In this document: piece after piece, positions 8,510 through 16,553 of the stretch
Position numbering within the stretch: the stretch's first letter is position 1
How the letters are laid out: the number at the start of each line of letters is the position of its first letter
NCBI RefSeq assembly: GCF_005280205.1
Contig: NZ_SUND01000008.1
Location: 1-64,000 of the forward strand
Direction of reading: 5' to 3'
Length of the DNA stretch: 64,000 bases
Origin: Bacillus yapensis
Lineage (GTDB): Bacteria > Bacillota > Bacilli > Bacillales > Cytobacillaceae
Translations under genes and position numbers: made by a program
Notes under the pieces: generated by a model
The model's database searches: none
Told to the model about the DNA's origin: nothing
What the model saw: the letters and a program-made list of their open reading frames with translations, nothing else

Positions 8510-8535
8510 TGAACGATTGTTCTTAGTTAAGCGTC
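8510..8535 (+). promoter_or_regulatory. SigY-type ECF promoter
   Basis: TGAACG (8510-8515), a 16-bp spacer and CGTC (8532-8535) match the motif described for the B. subtilis SigY autoregulatory promoter. It lies 46 bp before the sigma gene that would recognise it, so a positive autoregulatory loop is likely. Confidence 0.7.
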
Positions 8536-8580
8536 ATATAATCGAAAACTAGAAGTGGCGGAGAAAGTGAGGAATTGCTG

Positions 8581-9096
8581 ATGAACGAAAAAGATATTAT
8601 AAAGGCTGCAAGGCTTGGCAATTCTCAAGCTTTAGCAAAGCTTTTTCAGCAAAACTACACCTTTCTGCTGAAATACTTAATCAAAGCCACGATGAATAAG
8701 GCAATGGCTGAAGACCTTGCTCAAGAGACGTTCGCCAAGTGTTTGGAAAAAATCCATCAATATGATGAAAAGTCCAAATTTTCTTCATGGCTGATTGCGA
8801 TCGCGACTAATTTATATATGGATCAGCTTAGAAAAAATAAACGGGAAAATAATTGGGAGAAAGAACAGGGAATTCGTCATTTGAAATGGCAGATGGAGAA
8901 CCGGAATGAAGAATGGAATGATGTTTTAACAGCGTTAAGTCATCTTCGTGATGATGTTCGAATCCCAATTGTCTTAAAGCACTATTATGGCTATTCCTAT
9001 GATGATATTGGAAATATTATGAAAATTTCATCGGGAACAGTAAAGTCAAGAATTCATAACGGAATTTTAGCAGTGAGAAAGGAGTTGAATACATGA
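8581..9096 (+). CDS. sigY: ECF RNA polymerase sigma factor, SigY-like
   Basis: Extracytoplasmic-function sigma factor of 171 residues. Region 2 includes FLLKYLIKATMNKAMAEDLAQETF; region 4 ends with DDIGNIMKISSGTVKSRIHNG, the -35 recognition helix. The HYYGYSYDDI segment and the following yxlC and yxlD genes identify it as the SigY branch. The ATG at 8581 has AGGA at 7 nt; TTG at 8575 is too close. A TGA/ATG overlap links it to yxlC. In B. subtilis SigY responds to nitrogen starvation and helps maintain a plasmid-borne toxin system; the local inducer is unknown. Confidence 0.88.
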   Translation: MNEKDIIKAARLGNSQALAKLFQQNYTFLLKYLIKATMNKAMAEDLAQETFAKCLEKIHQYDEKSKFSSWLIAIATNLYMDQLRKNKRENNWEKEQGIRHLKWQMENRNEEWNDVLTALSHLRDDVRIPIVLKHYYGYSYDDIGNIMKISSGTVKSRIHNGILAVRKELNT

Positions 9097-9416
9097 TGCC
9101 TCATGATAAAGAAACTTTGAATAAGGACAGTCAATTAATTAGAAAGGGCATGGAACGCTTGGACGAAGGAATTGACATTGATACACCTAGTGTAGAGTGG
9201 TTTGAACAATTTATAGTAGACCAGAAGGTGAACATACGTAGAAAGCTTTATAAAGAGTTGGCCATTTTCTTAATTCTTGCTCTTGGTATTATTAGTCTGG
9301 TTCTATATTCACTTCATCAGCGGCCGGTTATGTTTTGGACTTTACAAGGAATATCGCTCTTTTTTGTTATTGGCTATTGTATGAAATCTTATGTGAAGAA
9401 GGTGGATAAAGGATGA
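9093..9416 (+). CDS. yxlC: SigY negative regulator YxlC-like
   Basis: Membrane protein of 107 residues. It has a soluble acidic N-terminal half and two membrane segments (about 52-70 and 78-96). In B. subtilis YxlC and YxlD together hold SigY inactive at the membrane. The start overlaps the sigY stop (ATGA) with AAAGGAG 8 nt upstream, which implies translational coupling and matched amounts of sigma factor and inhibitor. Confidence 0.8.
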   Translation: MMPHDKETLNKDSQLIRKGMERLDEGIDIDTPSVEWFEQFIVDQKVNIRRKLYKELAIFLILALGIISLVLYSLHQRPVMFWTLQGISLFFVIGYCMKSYVKKVDKG

Positions 9417-9607
9417 ATGAACAAATTTCCTTGCCTCTCGTTTTTGTGATAGGAGTTATATTGATTAGCCAAAGTATTTTTCTGTTTATAAATGCCAGAA
9501 AGTATGGACATAATTATTGGTTTTGGGGAACTATAGGGCTAATTCAAGCGCCGATGCCAACTCTTTTTTATCTTCTTTTTGCCCGAAAAATTTGGAAGAA
9601 GACATGA
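9413..9607 (+). CDS. yxlD: SigY negative regulator YxlD-like
   Basis: Membrane protein of 64 residues with two hydrophobic segments and a short NARKYGHNYWFWG linker, like YxlD. The family is the second half of the SigY anti-sigma pair. Both ends overlap neighbours by ATGA: the start with yxlC and the stop with the yxlE-like frame. Confidence 0.78.
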   Translation: MNEQISLPLVFVIGVILISQSIFLFINARKYGHNYWFWGTIGLIQAPMPTLFYLLFARKIWKKT

Positions 9608-9816
9608 ATCCAATGGGGAAATGGAAGCAGTTTCTAATTTTAATTGCTGTCTTAGGGCAAATATAAGGGATCATTTTCCTTTTTGTTCACATGAAAGCAG
9701 CTATCGTCAGCTTCATTATTTATGGATTAGCCTGTGCTACACTCTTCATATTATTAATAGTGGAGCGAAGGAAGGAAAAACAGGAGGATGATGAACATGA
9801 TTATCGTGACTACTGA
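9604..9816 (+). pseudogene. yxlE: YxlE-like gene interrupted by an in-frame stop
   Basis: The frame beginning at ATG 9604 (overlapping the yxlD stop) reads 20 residues, meets TAA at 9664-9666, and continues in the same frame for another 49 codons to TGA at 9814-9816. Either side of the stop is hydrophobic, and the C-terminal part ends in a charged EKQEDDEHDYRDY tail. Position and composition fit yxlE of the sigY operon. The downstream half could restart at ATG 9691 but has no clear ribosome binding site. It looks like a nonsense-mutated gene or a base-call error. Confidence 0.6.
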
Positions 9817-10111
9817 TTATGTACCGGGAAAAGAAGTAAAAGAATTAATGGGCTTTGTAAGAGGAAGCACCATCCATTCAAAGCATATTGGGAAAGATAT
9901 TCTCGCAGGGCTAAAAACGATTGTTGGCGGTGAGATAAAAGAGTACACAGAAATGATGGAAGAAGCTCGACAGCAAGCAATCGGTCGAATGGTGGAAGAT
10001 GCTAAGTCAAAAGGAGCCAATGCGATTATCGGGATGAGACTGGCAAGTTCAGCCGTGATGCAGGGGGCATCGGAGATCATCGCTTATGGGACGGCAGTGG
10101 TTGTAGATTGA
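9797..10111 (+). CDS. YbjQ-family (UPF0145) protein
   Basis: Small soluble protein of 104 residues in the YbjQ/UPF0145 family (heavy-metal-binding-like domain fold), with the conserved HSKHIGKDILAGLK and GANAIIGMR segments. No biochemical role is established. The start at 9797 is 9 nt from AGGAGG (9782-9787); ATGs at 9788 and 9791 are too close. It overlaps the end of the yxlE frame and is probably the last gene of the sigY operon. Confidence 0.85.
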   Translation: MIIVTTDYVPGKEVKELMGFVRGSTIHSKHIGKDILAGLKTIVGGEIKEYTEMMEEARQQAIGRMVEDAKSKGANAIIGMRLASSAVMQGASEIIAYGTAVVVD

Positions 10112-10132
10112 TTCTTGTTTGAAAAATAGGAA

Positions 10133-10161
10133 TTGACTTTCAATTCTAACGATGATAAGCT
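10133..10161 (+). promoter_or_regulatory. Possible promoter of the bmr leader
   Basis: TTGACT (10133-10138) and TAAGCT (10156-10161) are 17 bp apart, upstream of the leader peptide. The -10 is weak, so this is tentative. Confidence 0.35.
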
Positions 10162-10204
10162 AACAAAGTGGAAAAAATATGAAATGAGATAGGAGGTTAC
10201 GAAC

Positions 10205-10279
10205 ATGATTGTAAGAAAGCATAAACTTAAGACAACTAAATATGATCACAACGTAACCATACCTAGCATCCTTGGATAA
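10205..10279 (+). CDS. BmrB-like leader peptide
   Basis: A 24-codon reading frame starting at ATG 10205 with AGGAGG upstream. It precedes a hairpin region and the BmrCD exporter. In B. subtilis translation of the bmrB leader controls transcription of bmrCD: ribosomes stalled by antibiotics prevent formation of the attenuator. The same arrangement (leader frame, alternative hairpins, U-tract terminator, ABC pair) is seen here. The peptide is basic (MIVRKHKLK start) and ends in PSILG. Confidence 0.65.
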   Translation: MIVRKHKLKTTKYDHNVTIPSILG

Positions 10280-10303
10280 GAACATTATCTAATTAAATTC
10301 TTG

Positions 10304-10381
10304 GCACAGGTCTACGTTTATTCCGTAGCGTGTGCTGTCTATATGAAGGAAGGCATATCGCAATTCGATATGTCTTTTTTT
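10304..10381 (+). promoter_or_regulatory. Transcription attenuator of bmrCD
   Basis: Hairpin 1 (10304-10335) pairs GCACA and CTACG with CGTAG and TGTGC. The terminator hairpin pairs AGGCATATCG (10351-10360) with CGATATGTCT (10366-10375) and runs into six or seven T residues. ATATG (10341-10345) could instead pair with CATAT (10354-10358), breaking the terminator, so an antiterminator form exists on paper. Confidence 0.7.
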
Positions 10382-10455
10382 GATCCGTAAATTCGGGAAA
10401 TACGAGTTACAACTCGTTTTCTATAGATTGAAAAATTGATAAGGAGGTAATGACG

Positions 10456-10509
10456 ATGTTGGTCAAAATTAGAAAGGAAGTAACAAAAGTGGAGCTAGAA
10501 GGCGGTTAG
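10456..10509 (+). CDS. Second short leader frame before bmrC
   Basis: ATG at 10456 lies 8 nt from a consensus AAGGAGGT and opens a 17-codon frame rich in K and E that stops at TAG 10507-10509, 33 nt before bmrC. The near-perfect ribosome binding site suggests real translation. It could couple ribosomes to bmrC or sense translation stress a second time. A small hairpin (ACGAG/CTCGT, 10402-10417) followed by TTTT lies just upstream. Confidence 0.4.
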   Translation: MLVKIRKEVTKVELEGG

Positions 10510-10542
10510 TGAAGTTCAGACAGATGAAAGGAGATGACTTCT

Positions 10543-12303
10543 TTGTTTTCGATATTAGGAAAGCTTAGTTGGTTTTTTAAGGAATACTGGAAACGCTACA
10601 CAGTAGCAATTGGATTACTTATATTGGTTGGAATATTAGATGTTATGCCACCTAGACTTGTAGGAATGGCGATTGATGATATCCATGTAGGAACAATGAC
10701 ATGGGATAGAGTACTTTGGTTTATTGGGATCTTTATGTTGATTAGTATTGTATCTTACGGGATAACGTACGTATGGCATTATAAACTTTTTGGTGGAGCA
10801 TATCTTGTGGAAAGGAAGCTTCGTTCAAGATTTATGAAACACTTGCTCAAAATGACACCGACGTTTTTTGAGAAAAATCGAACGGGAGATTTAATGGCAA
10901 GAGCAACGAATGATTTAAAAGCTATTTCTATAACAGCTGGATTTGGAATTTTAACATTAGTCGATTCAACAGCTTTTATGCTGACGATTTTAACGACAAT
11001 GGCTGTATTCGTAAGCTGGAAGCTAACACTTGCGGCAATATTGCCATTGCCGATAATGGCTTGGCTAATGAAAATATATGGGGATCGAATCCACACACGT
11101 TTTACAGAAGCACAGGATGCATTTGGCGAACTCAACGACAGGGTTCTTGAATCAGTCGCGGGCGTTCGGGTCATTCGAGCGTATGTGCAAGAAAGAGCGG
11201 ATGAGCAATTATTCCATCAACTTACTGAAGATGTATATGAAAAGAACGTGAAAGTGGCTAAAATTGATTCGTTTATTGACCCGACCATTCACGTCCTAGT
11301 TGGATTAAGCTACATTATTGGATTAGGATATGGAGCCTATCTTGTATTCCATCAAACCATTACTCTTGGGGAACTCGTGTCCTTCAATGTGTATTTAGGA
11401 ATGTTGATCTGGCCGATGTTTGCCATCGGAGAACTCATCAATATTATGCAACGAGGGAATGCATCATTAGATCGGGTTCAAGAAATTTTGGCTTATGAAG
11501 CGGATGTAAAGAATCCGGATGAGCCAACTAAAGTGGAAGAACCAAACTCAATTGATTTTAAAGAGGTAACTTTCCGCTACCCATCCTCGAAGGTAGATAA
11601 TTTAAACAATATTAAGGTCCATGTTGCAAGAGGTGAAACTCTTGGAGTGGTGGGTAAAACAGGTAGCGGAAAAACGACTTTAATTAAGCAACTCTTACGG
11701 GAATACCCAAATGGGGAAGGTGTCCTAGCAATATCGGATATCCCTCTGCATCTGCAAAATTTGGAGGATACAAAGGATTGGTTAGGATATGTCCCACAGG
11801 ATCATTTTCTTTTTTCGAAAACCGTAAAGGAAAATATTCTGTTTGCGAAACCAGGGGCAGCCGAGGACGAACTTCAAAAGGCAATGCGGATTGCTGATTT
11901 CCAAAAAGATTTAGAAATGCTTCCAGAAGGGTTAGAAACACTTGTTGGTGAAAAAGGCGTGGCGTTGTCTGGAGGTCAAAAGCAAAGAATTTCGATCGCT
12001 CGGGCACTTATTAAAGACCCAGAAATTTTAATTCTTGATGATTCTCTTTCTGCAGTCGATGCAAAAACGGAGAAAAAAATCATCGACAACATTCGTACAG
12101 AGCGTAGTGGAAAAACAACCATTATCTCAACCCATCGAATGTCAGCTGTGCAGCATGCGGATCTAATTGTTGTTCTAGACAACGGGCTTGTTGTAGAAGA
12201 AGGAACACATGACGAACTGATGGCGAAAAAAGGTTGGTACAAGGAACAATTTGAGCGCCAGCAAGTACAAACCGCTGCTGAAGAGGAGGTGTTTTCATTA
12301 TGA
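10543..12303 (+). CDS. bmrC: Heterodimeric multidrug ABC exporter, subunit BmrC
   Basis: One half of an ATP-driven drug exporter; BmrC/BmrD (YheI/YheH) form a heterodimer in B. subtilis. About 586 residues: six membrane helices (about 1-310), then a nucleotide-binding domain with Walker A GKTGSGKTT, signature LSGGQKQ, and Walker B ILILDD followed by Ser where a catalytic Glu is usual (LDDSLSAVD). This is the degenerate catalytic site expected of one partner in such heterodimers. AAAGGAG abuts the ATG at 10534 but is 9 nt from TTG 10543, so TTG is preferred. The stop overlaps bmrD (ATGA). Confidence 0.9.
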   Translation: MFSILGKLSWFFKEYWKRYTVAIGLLILVGILDVMPPRLVGMAIDDIHVGTMTWDRVLWFIGIFMLISIVSYGITYVWHYKLFGGAYLVERKLRSRFMKHLLKMTPTFFEKNRTGDLMARATNDLKAISITAGFGILTLVDSTAFMLTILTTMAVFVSWKLTLAAILPLPIMAWLMKIYGDRIHTRFTEAQDAFGELNDRVLESVAGVRVIRAYVQERADEQLFHQLTEDVYEKNVKVAKIDSFIDPTIHVLVGLSYIIGLGYGAYLVFHQTITLGELVSFNVYLGMLIWPMFAIGELINIMQRGNASLDRVQEILAYEADVKNPDEPTKVEEPNSIDFKEVTFRYPSSKVDNLNNIKVHVARGETLGVVGKTGSGKTTLIKQLLREYPNGEGVLAISDIPLHLQNLEDTKDWLGYVPQDHFLFSKTVKENILFAKPGAAEDELQKAMRIADFQKDLEMLPEGLETLVGEKGVALSGGQKQRISIARALIKDPEILILDDSLSAVDAKTEKKIIDNIRTERSGKTTIISTHRMSAVQHADLIVVLDNGLVVEEGTHDELMAKKGWYKEQFERQQVQTAAEEEVFSL

Positions 12304-14330
12304 AATCTTTCGGAACGAAATCCACGGGCAGAAGATTAGTGGATTATGCACTACTTTATAAAAAATTGATTATTGCAGCTTTACTCATGCTTACAGTTTC
12401 GGTTGCTGCGGATTTATCGGGGCCGTTTATTGCTAAACGATTAATTGATCACCATCTACTCGGAATTGAATCGAATTGGTATGAAACGGAAAATAGCAAG
12501 GATGCCGTTGAATATCAGGGGCATTTTTACAAAAGAGAAAAATATCTGGAACCAGATGATGTAAAAATGGATCCGGTAAGCATTCTCCAAATTAACAGAG
12601 ACTTTATCTTTGTTGAAGACGAAGTCACTTTAGATGGAGATAGGAAATTTGAGAACGGGACTGTGACGATAACATCTGGAAAAGAGACGGCTACCTATTC
12701 GGGGACTGTTCTAGAAGGTGAAGAGCTTTTGCGATTTTATCAGCCAGAAGTTCCTAGAATGATACAATTGCTAGCGATCTATTTCGGTGTGTTGATTGTT
12801 GCAGCATTCTTTCAATTCGGCCAGCGCTTTTTCTTACAGAAATCGGCTCATAGAATTATTCAGAAAATGCGTGAGGATGTATTCGGGCAAATTCAAAAGC
12901 TTCCAATCAAATATTTTGATAATCTACCGGCCGGGAAAGTAGTTGCGCGGATTACGAACGATACAGAAGCCATTCGTGAACTGTATGTAACGGTGCTTGC
13001 GACGTTTTTTACAAGTGCAATTTATATAACAGGGATTTACATCGCATTGTTCATTTTGAACGCAAAGCTTGCAGCAATCTGTTTGCTTTTATTACCGATT
13101 CTTTATGTATGGACTATTATTTATCGAAAATACGCTTCGAAGTATAACCATCAAATACGGTCACGCAACAGTGACATTAATGCGATGGTCAATGAATCGA
13201 TTCAAGGCATGAATGTGATTCAAGCCTTCAACCGAGAAAAACAGATTAAAGATGAATTTGAAAAATTGAATAACGAGCATTTTACCTATCAAAATAAATT
13301 GTTAAGCTTGAATTCCTTAACATCTCATAATTTAGTGGGTGTTCTGAGGAATATCATCTTTGTCGCATTTATTTGGTATTTCGGTGGAGCTGCCTTAAAT
13401 GCTACTACGGTTATATCACTGGGAATGCTTTATGCTTTCGTCGATTACATTAATCGCCTTTTCCAACCAGTCACAGGAGTAGTTAACCAATTAGCAAACT
13501 TAGAGCAAGCTTTGGTTGCTGGGGAACGGGTCTTTAAGCTTTTGGATGAGGATGGAATCGATGTATGTGATGAAATTATTCCTAGATATAAGGGAAATGT
13601 AAAGTTCGATCATATTCATTTTGGCTATAAGGAAAATGAATATGTATTAAAGGATATTACCTTTGAGGCCAAACAAGGGGAGACTGTTGCGCTTGTCGGT
13701 CATACTGGCTCAGGGAAGAGCTCGATTATCAATCTCTTGTTCCGTTTTTACGATAGTCAAAAAGGGACGATTTCAATTGACGGAGTGAATATTCAAGACA
13801 TTTCTCATCAAACTCTACGAAAGCATATGGGGATTGTACTACAGGATCCATACCTTTTCACAGGAACGATTGCTTCCAATGTGAGCTTAAATGATCCATC
13901 GATTTCCCGTGAAAAAGTGGAGAAGGCATTGAAAGATGTTGGTGCAGATAAGGTTCTAATGAATCTCGAAAAAGGCTTTGATGAGCCTGTAATTGAAAAG
14001 GGCAGTACCTTATCAAGTGGACAACGACAATTGATTTCCTTTGCGCGGGCTCTTGCTTATGATCCAGCTATTTTGATTCTGGATGAAGCGACTTCAAGTA
14101 TTGATACAGAAACTGAGGTCATTATTCAGGAAGCGATGGATGTGTTGAAAAAGGGGAGAACGACTTTTGTTATTGCTCACCGTTTATCGACGATTCGAAA
14201 TGCTGACCAAATTATTGTTCTGGATAAAGGAAAAATCGTTGAGAGAGGCTCCCATGATGAACTGATGGAGTTAAAAGGCAAATACTATCAAATGTATCAA
14301 CTCCAACAAGGCCAGTCCATGGCAGGGTAA
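12300..14330 (+). CDS. bmrD: Heterodimeric multidrug ABC exporter, subunit BmrD
   Basis: Partner of BmrC. The 676 residues are longer than a standard exporter half because of a 90-100 residue extracytoplasmic insertion between the first two helices (about residues 50-145), as in YheH. The nucleotide-binding domain has Walker A GHTGSGKSS, signature LSSGQRQ and Walker B ILILDEATS with an intact catalytic Glu. The pair therefore has one canonical and one degenerate ATP site. The ATG overlaps the bmrC stop, with GGAGG upstream. Confidence 0.92.
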   Translation: MKSFGTKSTGRRLVDYALLYKKLIIAALLMLTVSVAADLSGPFIAKRLIDHHLLGIESNWYETENSKDAVEYQGHFYKREKYLEPDDVKMDPVSILQINRDFIFVEDEVTLDGDRKFENGTVTITSGKETATYSGTVLEGEELLRFYQPEVPRMIQLLAIYFGVLIVAAFFQFGQRFFLQKSAHRIIQKMREDVFGQIQKLPIKYFDNLPAGKVVARITNDTEAIRELYVTVLATFFTSAIYITGIYIALFILNAKLAAICLLLLPILYVWTIIYRKYASKYNHQIRSRNSDINAMVNESIQGMNVIQAFNREKQIKDEFEKLNNEHFTYQNKLLSLNSLTSHNLVGVLRNIIFVAFIWYFGGAALNATTVISLGMLYAFVDYINRLFQPVTGVVNQLANLEQALVAGERVFKLLDEDGIDVCDEIIPRYKGNVKFDHIHFGYKENEYVLKDITFEAKQGETVALVGHTGSGKSSIINLLFRFYDSQKGTISIDGVNIQDISHQTLRKHMGIVLQDPYLFTGTIASNVSLNDPSISREKVEKALKDVGADKVLMNLEKGFDEPVIEKGSTLSSGQRQLISFARALAYDPAILILDEATSSIDTETEVIIQEAMDVLKKGRTTFVIAHRLSTIRNADQIIVLDKGKIVERGSHDELMELKGKYYQMYQLQQGQSMAG

Positions 14331-14442
14331 CTTGTTCAAAAAAAATTCATATTCTAGTCACAAAGGTTTGCGTTTTATCACTGAAGCCCCCTATTTAGCT
14401 GTGATATTTTTAACAGAGAAATGACTAAAGGGGGCATTAGTG

Positions 14443-14535
14443 ATGGAAGAATTAAGCATTACATTAGCAATTGCTAGCATAATGGTTCTAGGCTATTTCA
14501 TTGTCAATTCACTGCTTTCAAATATGGAAAAATAA
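14443..14535 (+). CDS. Small single-pass membrane protein
   Basis: A 30-residue frame with AAAGGGGG 8 nt before the ATG. It is a single hydrophobic helix with an acidic start (MEELS) and a polar tail. It sits between bmrD and a SASP gene, roughly where B. subtilis has the short yheF gene, but I cannot confirm homology. Its function is unknown. Confidence 0.5.
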   Translation: MEELSITLAIASIMVLGYFIVNSLLSNMEK

Positions 14536-14557
14536 GAACATAAAAAGTACAGCATGA

Positions 14558-14583
14558 AGCCCCCTTCGATAAAGAAGGGGGCT
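14558..14583. terminator. GC-rich hairpin between convergent genes
   Basis: AGCCCCCTTC (14558-14567) pairs perfectly with GAAGGGGGCT (14574-14583). It lies between the small membrane gene and the convergent SASP gene. The T tract is poor on both strands, so termination is inferred from position and stability. Confidence 0.6.
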
Positions 14584-14628
14584 ATAGCCATTTCTCATAT
14601 TAAATTGTCACTTTGCAAATTATATTAA

Positions 14629-14832
14629 TTAGAATTGTCCGCCGCTAAGTTGTCCTTGAGCAAGAGAAACTAAGCGCTTAGTGATTTCTCCACCAACTGA
14701 ACCGTTAGCACGAGAAGTTGTGTCTGCTCCTAATTTTACGCCAAATTCACTTGCGATTTCATACTTCATTTGGTCTAGAGCTTGTTGTGCTCCAGGTACT
14801 ACTAATTGGTTTGAAGAACTGTTGTTTGCCAT
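14629..14832 (-). CDS. sspB: Alpha/beta-type small acid-soluble spore protein
   Basis: DNA-binding protein that coats and protects the chromosome in spores and is degraded at germination. The 67 residues carry the family blocks [40 protein letters not shown] and EITKRLV, including the EFGVKLG site cut by the germination protease Gpr. Its place between bmrD and yheE corresponds to sspB in B. subtilis. A second copy lies at 23355. Expression from a SigG promoter in the forespore is expected from the family. Confidence 0.93.
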   Translation of the reverse strand: MANNSSSNQLVVPGAQQALDQMKYEIASEFGVKLGADTTSRANGSVGGEITKRLVSLAQGQLSGGQF

Positions 14833-15133
14833 TGCTGAACACTCTCCTTCAGAAATTTTTGTCTATTGGTTGGGTTAGCTGGATTTGCACCAGCGAGCAA
14901 GCGTTACTTGAGCGAGTCAGTAATTACTTGCCACCTATACTTGGTTTAACCCATCGGTGTAAGAAATTGTTTTGCTGTCTGTACTCATTAGTATGGAAAG
15001 CTTGGAATGATTTATTCAAAAAAGAGACTCGGGAATATTTTCCTTACAAATCATCAATCTGAAAAATTCATACTTGCTCTAAATAGATGCAAACTATAAC
15101 TACTCGATATTATAAGAAATTGAGGGGTAATGG
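14833..15133. other. Spacer without a recognised gene
   Basis: About 300 bp between the SASP gene and the CxxC protein. A frame from 14718 to 15062 is open but begins antisense to the SASP gene and has no credible start. Apart from the expected SASP promoter near 14840-14890 I see nothing supported. Confidence 0.5.
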
Positions 15134-15376
15134 ATGGGAATATGTCCGATATGTAATGGATTTCAAGAATTGCACAAGGAATGTCAGACGTGCGGAACAT
15201 CTTTAGAGGATAGTGGGAGAGTGATGGACTATTATGATGATTACAGTCCCTACATGCCAATTGATTTAATGAAGCTGGAGGATGGTTATCCGAATGATTA
15301 TGAAAACCACCAATGCCCGCACTTATTAAAATGTCCTCAGTGCGGATATGATGAAATTGTCTTTATAAATGAATAA
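15134..15376 (+). CDS. Small cysteine-rich (zinc-ribbon-like) protein
   Basis: The 80 residues contain CPIC, CQTC and CPQC pairs plus HQCPH, so it probably binds one or two zinc ions. The middle is acidic (YYDDYSPYMPIDLMKLEDG). GAGGGG precedes the ATG. I know no function; it seems a lineage-specific Bacillaceae protein. It is convergent with yheE. Confidence 0.7.
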   Translation: MGICPICNGFQELHKECQTCGTSLEDSGRVMDYYDDYSPYMPIDLMKLEDGYPNDYENHQCPHLLKCPQCGYDEIVFINE

Positions 15377-15405
15377 GGGGGAGCCTATATTGAACTCCCT
15401 CTTCC

Positions 15406-15615
15406 TTATTTATCATAGACATGAAACAGCATGATTTCATGAATTTGTTTAATAATTTTCTCTTCGTCATTTGGAACTTCGTCTGAAGACCATTCAATTT
15501 TCCCATCTGGAAAATAGATACCGTTGTACTTTTGCTTCTGATAGTAAAATGAAAAACGCCAGCCGGGCATCTCTTTATTCTCATATAAAGGCTTGTACTG
15601 AAAATGTGTAATCAT
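15406..15615 (-). CDS. yheE: YheE-like protein (DUF5342)
   Basis: A 69-residue protein of the DUF5342/YheE family, with the conserved ITHFQYKPLYEN start, a GIYFPDGKIEW strand pair and a C-terminal MLFHVYDK. Its function is unknown. In B. subtilis it is a neighbour of yheD and sspB, as here. The ATG is preceded by GGGAGGG. Confidence 0.85.
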   Translation of the reverse strand: MITHFQYKPLYENKEMPGWRFSFYYQKQKYNGIYFPDGKIEWSSDEVPNDEEKIIKQIHEIMLFHVYDK

Positions 15616-15704
15616 AATTTCCCTCCCCTAATGCTATTGTACCTTGAGTAGGAGAAAAGAAAAGATTATTTAGAAAAATTGCCAAATGGCAGAACGAGTC
15701 TCTT

Positions 15705-16259
15705 TTAAATATTGTTTAGTTCTTCCCATTCAGAGCGAAGAATTCCCATTACAATACGATCAAAGGTCTTTCCATCTCTCTGTACAGCTTCTCGTAATCG
15801 GCCCTCTAGTTTAAAGCCCACTTTTTCGTAGGCACGAATACCTCTTTCATTATATTCAATTACGTCTAAACCCACACGGTTTAAATTTAATTCATGGAAA
15901 GCGTAACGAAGAATTAATTGTAATGTATCTGTTCCGTATCCCTTTCCACGGAATTTTGAATCTCCTATCCCAATTGCCAGCATTCCAGCACGATTATTCC
16001 ATTCAACACTATGAATGACAACAAAGCCAATTAGTTCGTCAGATTCAATTGTCCTAACTCGAAAATAGAAACTACTTGAATTACGATCTTCTTCTTGCTC
16101 AATTTGGATAATTGATTTCACCTTAGCTATGTCAGTATCAACATTTCGTAAGTACTCAGCATCCTCGTGCCATAGTGCCATGATATCAACATCGCCTTGT
16201 TTAGGTGCTGTTAATCGAACTAGGTTACCGTTGAAAAAGCTTGAATAATTAAGATTCAT
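15705..16259 (-). CDS. GNAT acetyltransferase, RimL type
   Basis: N-acetyltransferase of 184 residues. The acetyl-CoA motif is visible in KFRGKGYGTDTLQLILRYAF, and the VIEYNERGIRAYEKVGFKLEGRLREA stretch is the hallmark of the SpeG/RimL group. The substrate is unknown. AGGAG precedes the ATG. It interrupts the yhe order relative to B. subtilis and may be an insertion. Confidence 0.85.
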   Translation of the reverse strand: MNLNYSSFFNGNLVRLTAPKQGDVDIMALWHEDAEYLRNVDTDIAKVKSIIQIEQEEDRNSSSFYFRVRTIESDELIGFVVIHSVEWNNRAGMLAIGIGDSKFRGKGYGTDTLQLILRYAFHELNLNRVGLDVIEYNERGIRAYEKVGFKLEGRLREAVQRDGKTFDRIVMGILRSEWEELNNI

Positions 16260-16428
16260 TTTTAATAATCTCCTAATTTAGTTATTTTTCACCTCGACAT
16301 TTAAAGAAACAATAGTATATTTACTCATTGACCTATCCCCTTTACATTTCGATACCTAAATTCTATATCTTGGTAGAATTGATGGCAATGAAAAATACTA
16401 GACTCTAAATGAGTGGATAAAAAATAAA

Positions 16429-16460
16429 AGACAGAATAGCATAAAATCCTATTCTGTCTC
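16429..16460 (-). terminator. Terminator of the ATP-grasp operon
   Basis: AGACAGAATAG (16429-16439) pairs with CTATTCTGTCT (16449-16459), followed on the minus strand by a T-rich tail. It lies about 95 bp after the last ATP-grasp gene; the rest of 16260-16553 holds no convincing gene. Confidence 0.75.
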
Positions 16461-16553
16461 TTTCGCATTAACGAGTCTTTGTTTAGGCTTGTCATTTTTA
16501 ATTATCATATTTTCTCCTACATCAGTATAAAGCTGCACTTCCATCATTGTTCG

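Noticed and set aside
9579-9791. Overlapping frame after yxlD
   Set aside because: Starts inside yxlD without a ribosome binding site and is Cys/Ser/His-rich out-of-frame sequence; the interrupted yxlE frame explains this DNA better.
14681-15062. Plus-strand frames opposite and beyond the SASP gene
   Set aside because: Antisense to a strongly conserved SASP gene, with no credible start signals.
16449-16547. 32-codon frame after the last ATP-grasp gene (minus strand)
   Set aside because: No ribosome binding site at the first ATG, and it ends inside the terminator. An internal ATG at 16508 has AGGAG, but only 19 codons follow.
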